This document shows, in pieces, positions 61,019 through 64,000 of a stretch of 64,000 bases of DNA (its first letter is position 1; every line of letters begins with the position of its first letter). The notes under the pieces were generated by a model, which made no database searches, was not told where the DNA came from, and was given only the letters and a program-made list of their open reading frames with translations. The DNA comes from an uncultured bacterium (GTDB lineage: Bacteria > Bacteroidota > Bacteroidia > Bacteroidales > Bacteroidaceae). Both the position numbers and the translations under genes were made by a program. The DNA lies in the NCBI GenBank assembly GCA_905215345.1, contig CAJMPR010000008.1:62001-126000 (forward strand), in the 5' to 3' direction.

Positions 61019-61137
61019 GAGGTGAGGGGACAAAGTTGACAAGGGAACAAGTTGACGAGTTGACAAGGAGCTGCGCTGCATAGCCCTCGTCACCTCGTTA
61101 ACTTGTCAACTCGTCACCTCAATTAACTTGTAACCTC
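61019..61137. repeat. Palindromic intergenic element N with box 1
   Basis: The left arm 61019-61068 uses an 8-base unit (GTTGACAA, GGGAACAA, GTTGACGA). The right arm 61086-61137 has the inverse units (CTTGTCAA, CTCGTCAC). The core 61069-61085 starts AGCTGCGCTG (61069-61078), identical over ten bases to element O on its minus strand. It lies between the periplasmic PL12 and the sulfatase. Confidence 0.85.
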
Positions 61138-61158
61138 GCTATCTCAAAAATTCCAGTT

Positions 61159-62766
61159 ATGAAAAACAATCTTTCCAATCTCCTCCTCCCGTTAGCGACC
61201 TTGAGTCTTGCTTCCTGTGCCAGTCAGAAAGAAGAACCCAAACGCCCGAATATCATCTTTATGATGACAGACGATCACACTACCCAAGCCATGTCTTGCT
61301 ACGGTGGTAATCTGATTCAGACCCCCAACATGGACCGTATAGCCAATGAAGGTATCCGTATGGATAACTGTTATGCTGTCAATGCTCTCTCAGGGCCATC
61401 AAGAGCATGTATTCTAACCGGTAAATTCAGTCATGAAAACGGATTTACCGATAATGCAAGTACCTTTAACGGTGACCAACAAACATTCCCCAAATTACTC
61501 CAGCAAGCCGGTTATCAAACTGCCATGATTGGTAAATGGCACCTTATCAGTGAGCCGCAGGGCTTCGACCATTGGAGTATCCTTAGCGGACAACATGAAC
61601 AAGGAGATTACTACGATCCTGATTTCTGGGAAGATGGAAAACACATCGTAGAAAAAGGATATGCAACGGATATTATCACAGACAAAGCTATCGACTTTCT
61701 GGAAAACAGAGATAAGAGTAAGCCGTTCTGCATGATGTATCATCAGAAAGCTCCTCATCGTAACTGGATGCCTGCTCCCCGTCATCTGGGTATCTTCAAC
61801 AACACAACATTCCCGGAACCTACTAACTTATTCGATGATTATGAAGGACGTGGAAGAGCAGCTCGTGAACAGGATATGTCCATTGAACATACGCTGACCA
61901 ACGATTGGGACTTGAAACTACTGACGCGTGATGAAATGTTGAAGGATACCACCAACCGCCTTTACAGTGTATATAAACGTATGCCGGCTGACGTACAGGA
62001 CAAATGGGATTCAGTATATGCACAGCGTATCGCTGAGTACCGTAGCGGTAAACTGCAAGGTAAAGCACTGATCAGTTGGAAATATCAGCAATATATGCGC
62101 GATTATCTGGCTACTGTATTGTCAGTAGACGAAAACATCGGTCGCTTGCTCAATTACCTCGAAAAGAATGGAGAGCTGGATAATACAATCATTGTCTATA
62201 CTTCCGACCAAGGTTTCTTCTTGGGTGAGCATGGATGGTTCGACAAACGCTTTATGTACGAAGAGTGCCAACGTATGCCACTCATCATCCGTTATCCGAA
62301 AGCTATCAAAGCCGGAAGCACAAGCAACGCAATCAGTATGAATGTGGACTTTGCTCCTACTTTCCTTGATTTTGCAGGTGTAGAGATTCCGGCAGACATC
62401 CAGGGTGCTTCACTAAAACCGGTACTGGAAAATGAAGGACAGATTCCCGCTAACTGGCGTAAAGCTGCTTACTATCATTATTATGAGTATCCGGCGGAAC
62501 ATTCGGTGAAACGTCATTACGGTATACGTACCCAAGACTTCAAGCTGATTCATTTCTACAACGATATTGATGAATGGGAAATGTACGACATGAAAGCCGA
62601 CCCGCGGGAAATGAATAATGTATTCGGTAAGCCTGAATATGCAGAGCAACAGCAACAATTGATGCAACTGCTTCAAGAAACACAAAATCAATATAAAGAT
62701 AATGATCCGGATGAAAAGGAGAAAGTTCTTTTCAAAGGAGACAGAAGGATGATGAAAAACAGATGA
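61159..62766 (+). CDS. Serine-type heparan sulfatase, probably GlcNAc-6-O-sulfatase
   Basis: 535 residues. Lipoprotein signal with Cys20 (LSLASCASQ). Alkaline-phosphatase-fold S1 sulfatase: RPNIIFMMTDDHTTQAMSCY (metal-binding Asp pair), then SGPSRACILTGK with Ser78 as the residue converted to formylglycine; the usual Cys is Ser, so it depends on an anaerobic sulfatase-maturing enzyme not in this window. KWHL and YTSDQGFFLGEHGWFDKR carry further active-site residues. Gene position corresponds to BT4656 of B. thetaiotaomicron, an N-acetylglucosamine-6-O-sulfatase acting on heparan. Substrate is inferred from that synteny. Confidence 0.92.
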   Translation: MKNNLSNLLLPLATLSLASCASQKEEPKRPNIIFMMTDDHTTQAMSCYGGNLIQTPNMDRIANEGIRMDNCYAVNALSGPSRACILTGKFSHENGFTDNASTFNGDQQTFPKLLQQAGYQTAMIGKWHLISEPQGFDHWSILSGQHEQGDYYDPDFWEDGKHIVEKGYATDIITDKAIDFLENRDKSKPFCMMYHQKAPHRNWMPAPRHLGIFNNTTFPEPTNLFDDYEGRGRAAREQDMSIEHTLTNDWDLKLLTRDEMLKDTTNRLYSVYKRMPADVQDKWDSVYAQRIAEYRSGKLQGKALISWKYQQYMRDYLATVLSVDENIGRLLNYLEKNGELDNTIIVYTSDQGFFLGEHGWFDKRFMYEECQRMPLIIRYPKAIKAGSTSNAISMNVDFAPTFLDFAGVEIPADIQGASLKPVLENEGQIPANWRKAAYYHYYEYPAEHSVKRHYGIRTQDFKLIHFYNDIDEWEMYDMKADPREMNNVFGKPEYAEQQQQLMQLLQETQNQYKDNDPDEKEKVLFKGDRRMMKNR

Positions 62767-62769
62767 ATG

Positions 62770-62877
62770 TAGTGATTGGTTATTAGTTATTAGTGATTTG
62801 CTGGTGTTTCCATGCGGGTACCACAGCGCAGCTAATCACTAATCACTAATAACCAATCACTAATAACTAATAACTAA
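62770..62877. repeat. Palindromic intergenic element O with conserved core
   Basis: The left arm 62770-62800 and right arm 62832-62877 are inverted arrays of ACTAATA/GTGATTA-type 7-base units. The core on the minus strand carries AGCTGCGCTG (plus 62824-62833) followed by CCGCATGG (plus 62810-62817), the same order as in elements C and G. On the plus strand 62794-62811 closely matches element F. It lies between the sulfatase and PHP genes. Confidence 0.88.
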
Positions 62878-62887
62878 ATTTATTATC

Positions 62888-64000
62888 ATGGATAGAAGAA
62901 GTTTTCTTAAAAACACCGGCTGGTCCTTCCTCGGATTGGCTGCATCAGGAAGTTTGATTAGCTCTTGCATAGCCGGAAGCAAAGATGCAAAAAAGGTTAT
63001 GCCGTCGGCAAGTAACCTCAAAATGTTCTGGGGCGACCTGCACAATCATTGTAACATAACTTATGGACACGGTGATATGCGCGATGCTTTCGAAGCGGCT
63101 AAAGGACAGTTGGATTTCGTAAGTGTTACCCCGCATGCTATGTGGCCGGACATTCCCGGAGCAAACGATCCTCGTCTGAAATGGGTGATTGACTATCATA
63201 CAGGCGCTTTCAAACGTCTGCGCGAAGGTGGTTACGAGAAGTATGTAAAGATGAACAACGAGTATAATCGCGAAGGCGAGTTTCTTGCTTTCGTTGGATA
63301 TGAAGCTCATAGTATGGAACATGGCGACCATGTAGCACTGAACTATGACTTGGATGCTCCACTCGTAGAATGTACTTCCATCGAAGACTGGAAAGAAAAA
63401 GCCAAAGGTCATAAAGTATTCGTCACTCCGCACCACATGGGATACCAAGGTGGTTATCGTGGTTATAACTGGAAATGTTTTACGGAAGGAGATATTACTC
63501 CGTTCGTAGAAATGTATTCCCGTCACGGACTGGCTGAAAGCGACCAAGGTGATTATCCTTATCTGCATGATATGGGTCCGCGCCAATGGGAAGGCACCAT
63601 ACAATATGGTTTAGACCAGGGACATAAGTTTGGTATCATGGCTTCTACCGACCAACACTCCGGTTATCCGGGAAGTTACGGTGACGGACGTATCGGTGTA
63701 CTGGCTCCTTCTTTAACTCGTGATGCAATTTGGGAAGCTCTTCGCACTCGCCACGTATGCGCTGCAACAGGTGATAAGATAATAATTGACTTTCGCCTCA
63801 ACGATGCTTTCATGGGAGATGTAGTTCGTGGAAACAGCCGCCGCATCTACCTGAACGTTGCCGGCGAAAGTTGTATCGACTATGTAGACATTGTAAAGAA
63901 CGGACAGATATTGGCTCGTATGAACGGTCCGTTAACTCCAGTTGCTCCAGAAGGTGACACGGTTCGTTGTAAAGTAAAAGTTGACTTCGGTTGGAACCGT
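62888..64000 (+). CDS. PHP-domain metal-dependent hydrolase-like protein (DUF3604-like), 3' end cut
   Basis: 371 codons are visible; the frame stays open at the window end. The N-terminus is MDRRSFLKNTGWSFLGLAAS followed by LISSC (Cys27), i.e. a twin-arginine-like motif plus a lipobox. The body matches the PHP phosphoesterase type: WGDLHNHCN (His52, His54), TPHAMW (His83), GYEAHSMEHGDH (Glu139, His141), VTPHHMGY (His182/183), EMYSRHG (Glu208, His213) and STDQHSGYPG (Asp255, His257), giving a full set of metal ligands. Its last visible part looks like a beta-rich domain. PHP proteins hydrolyse phosphoesters or act as metal hydrolases; a role in heparan breakdown is suggested only by position behind the sulfatase. 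Confidence 0.85.
   Translation, partial: MDRRSFLKNTGWSFLGLAASGSLISSCIAGSKDAKKVMPSASNLKMFWGDLHNHCNITYGHGDMRDAFEAAKGQLDFVSVTPHAMWPDIPGANDPRLKWVIDYHTGAFKRLREGGYEKYVKMNNEYNREGEFLAFVGYEAHSMEHGDHVALNYDLDAPLVECTSIEDWKEKAKGHKVFVTPHHMGYQGGYRGYNWKCFTEGDITPFVEMYSRHGLAESDQGDYPYLHDMGPRQWEGTIQYGLDQGHKFGIMASTDQHSGYPGSYGDGRIGVLAPSLTRDAIWEALRTRHVCAATGDKIIIDFRLNDAFMGDVVRGNSRRIYLNVAGESCIDYVDIVKNGQILARMNGPLTPVAPEGDTVRCKVKVDFGWNR

Noticed and set aside
61019..61137. Intrinsic terminator between PL12 and sulfatase
   Set aside because: Although strongly palindromic, there is no T run, and the same design occurs inside operons, so it is classed as a dispersed repeat.

Overview
The window looks like a chromosomal segment of a gut-type Bacteroides (order Bacteroidales). 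Evidence: promoters with the Bacteroidota -7 box TAnnTTTG, sometimes with a TTTG/TTG element about 18-19 bases upstream; a SusC/SusD pair; a hybrid two-component sensor (HTCS); many SPII lipoproteins; and protein sequences matching Bacteroides housekeeping genes. No rRNA, tRNA, prophage, IS element or CRISPR array was recognised. The species cannot be fixed from sequence reading alone.

Layout. 1-212: start of a leftward yaaA. 497-5248: rightward recJ, recQ and a TPR protein. 5312-9582: an aromatic amino acid operon (prephenate dehydratase, aminotransferase, DAHP synthase/chorismate mutase fusion, prephenate dehydrogenase). It is preceded by a Phe/Tyr-rich leader peptide and mutually exclusive antiterminator and terminator hairpins, i.e. 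a transcription attenuator. 9717-11804: dnaG. 11950-17312: a two-gene polysaccharide unit (PL8 chondroitinase-like lyase and GH95 fucosidase). 17417-18341: a leftward hypothetical gene, a probable structured small RNA (6S-like size) with its own promoter and terminator, and an array of seven 11-bp palindromes spaced 22-23 bp. 18489-22443: a leftward operon, DUF1599, DoxX-like membrane protein, tpiA, SPOR protein, folE. 22568-23437: M23 peptidase. 23709-29824: a leftward operon, pdxJ, exbB, exbD, tonB, DJ-1/ThiJ, ispD, recG. Then nadK (+), a tricorn-like S41 protease (-), malate dehydrogenase (-), a membrane coiled-coil protein (+) and a tolC/hlyD/two-permease efflux operon (+).

41844-64000 is a heparin/heparan sulfate utilisation locus closely resembling the B. 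thetaiotaomicron one: PL13 heparinase I (-), the HTCS regulator (+), a small Cys-rich protein (-), then a rightward series of surface PL12 lyase, surface glycan-binding lipoprotein, SusC, SusD, GH88 unsaturated glucuronidase, periplasmic PL12, serine-type sulfatase and a PHP-domain protein running off the end. Surface lyase and binding protein feed SusCD; periplasmic PL12, PL13, GH88 and sulfatase finish degradation; the HTCS probably senses a heparan fragment and switches the locus on.

The most unusual structure is not in genes. At least a dozen intergenic spacers hold palindromic elements whose arms are degenerate 7- or 8-bp tandem repeats. Several share a conserved core with two boxes (GCTGCGC and CCGCAYGG/CCGAAAGG) in the same order. 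These elements lie inside operons as well as between them, and in places supply the last codons and stop of genes. A second type, palindromes at 22-23 bp periodicity, occurs at three loci.
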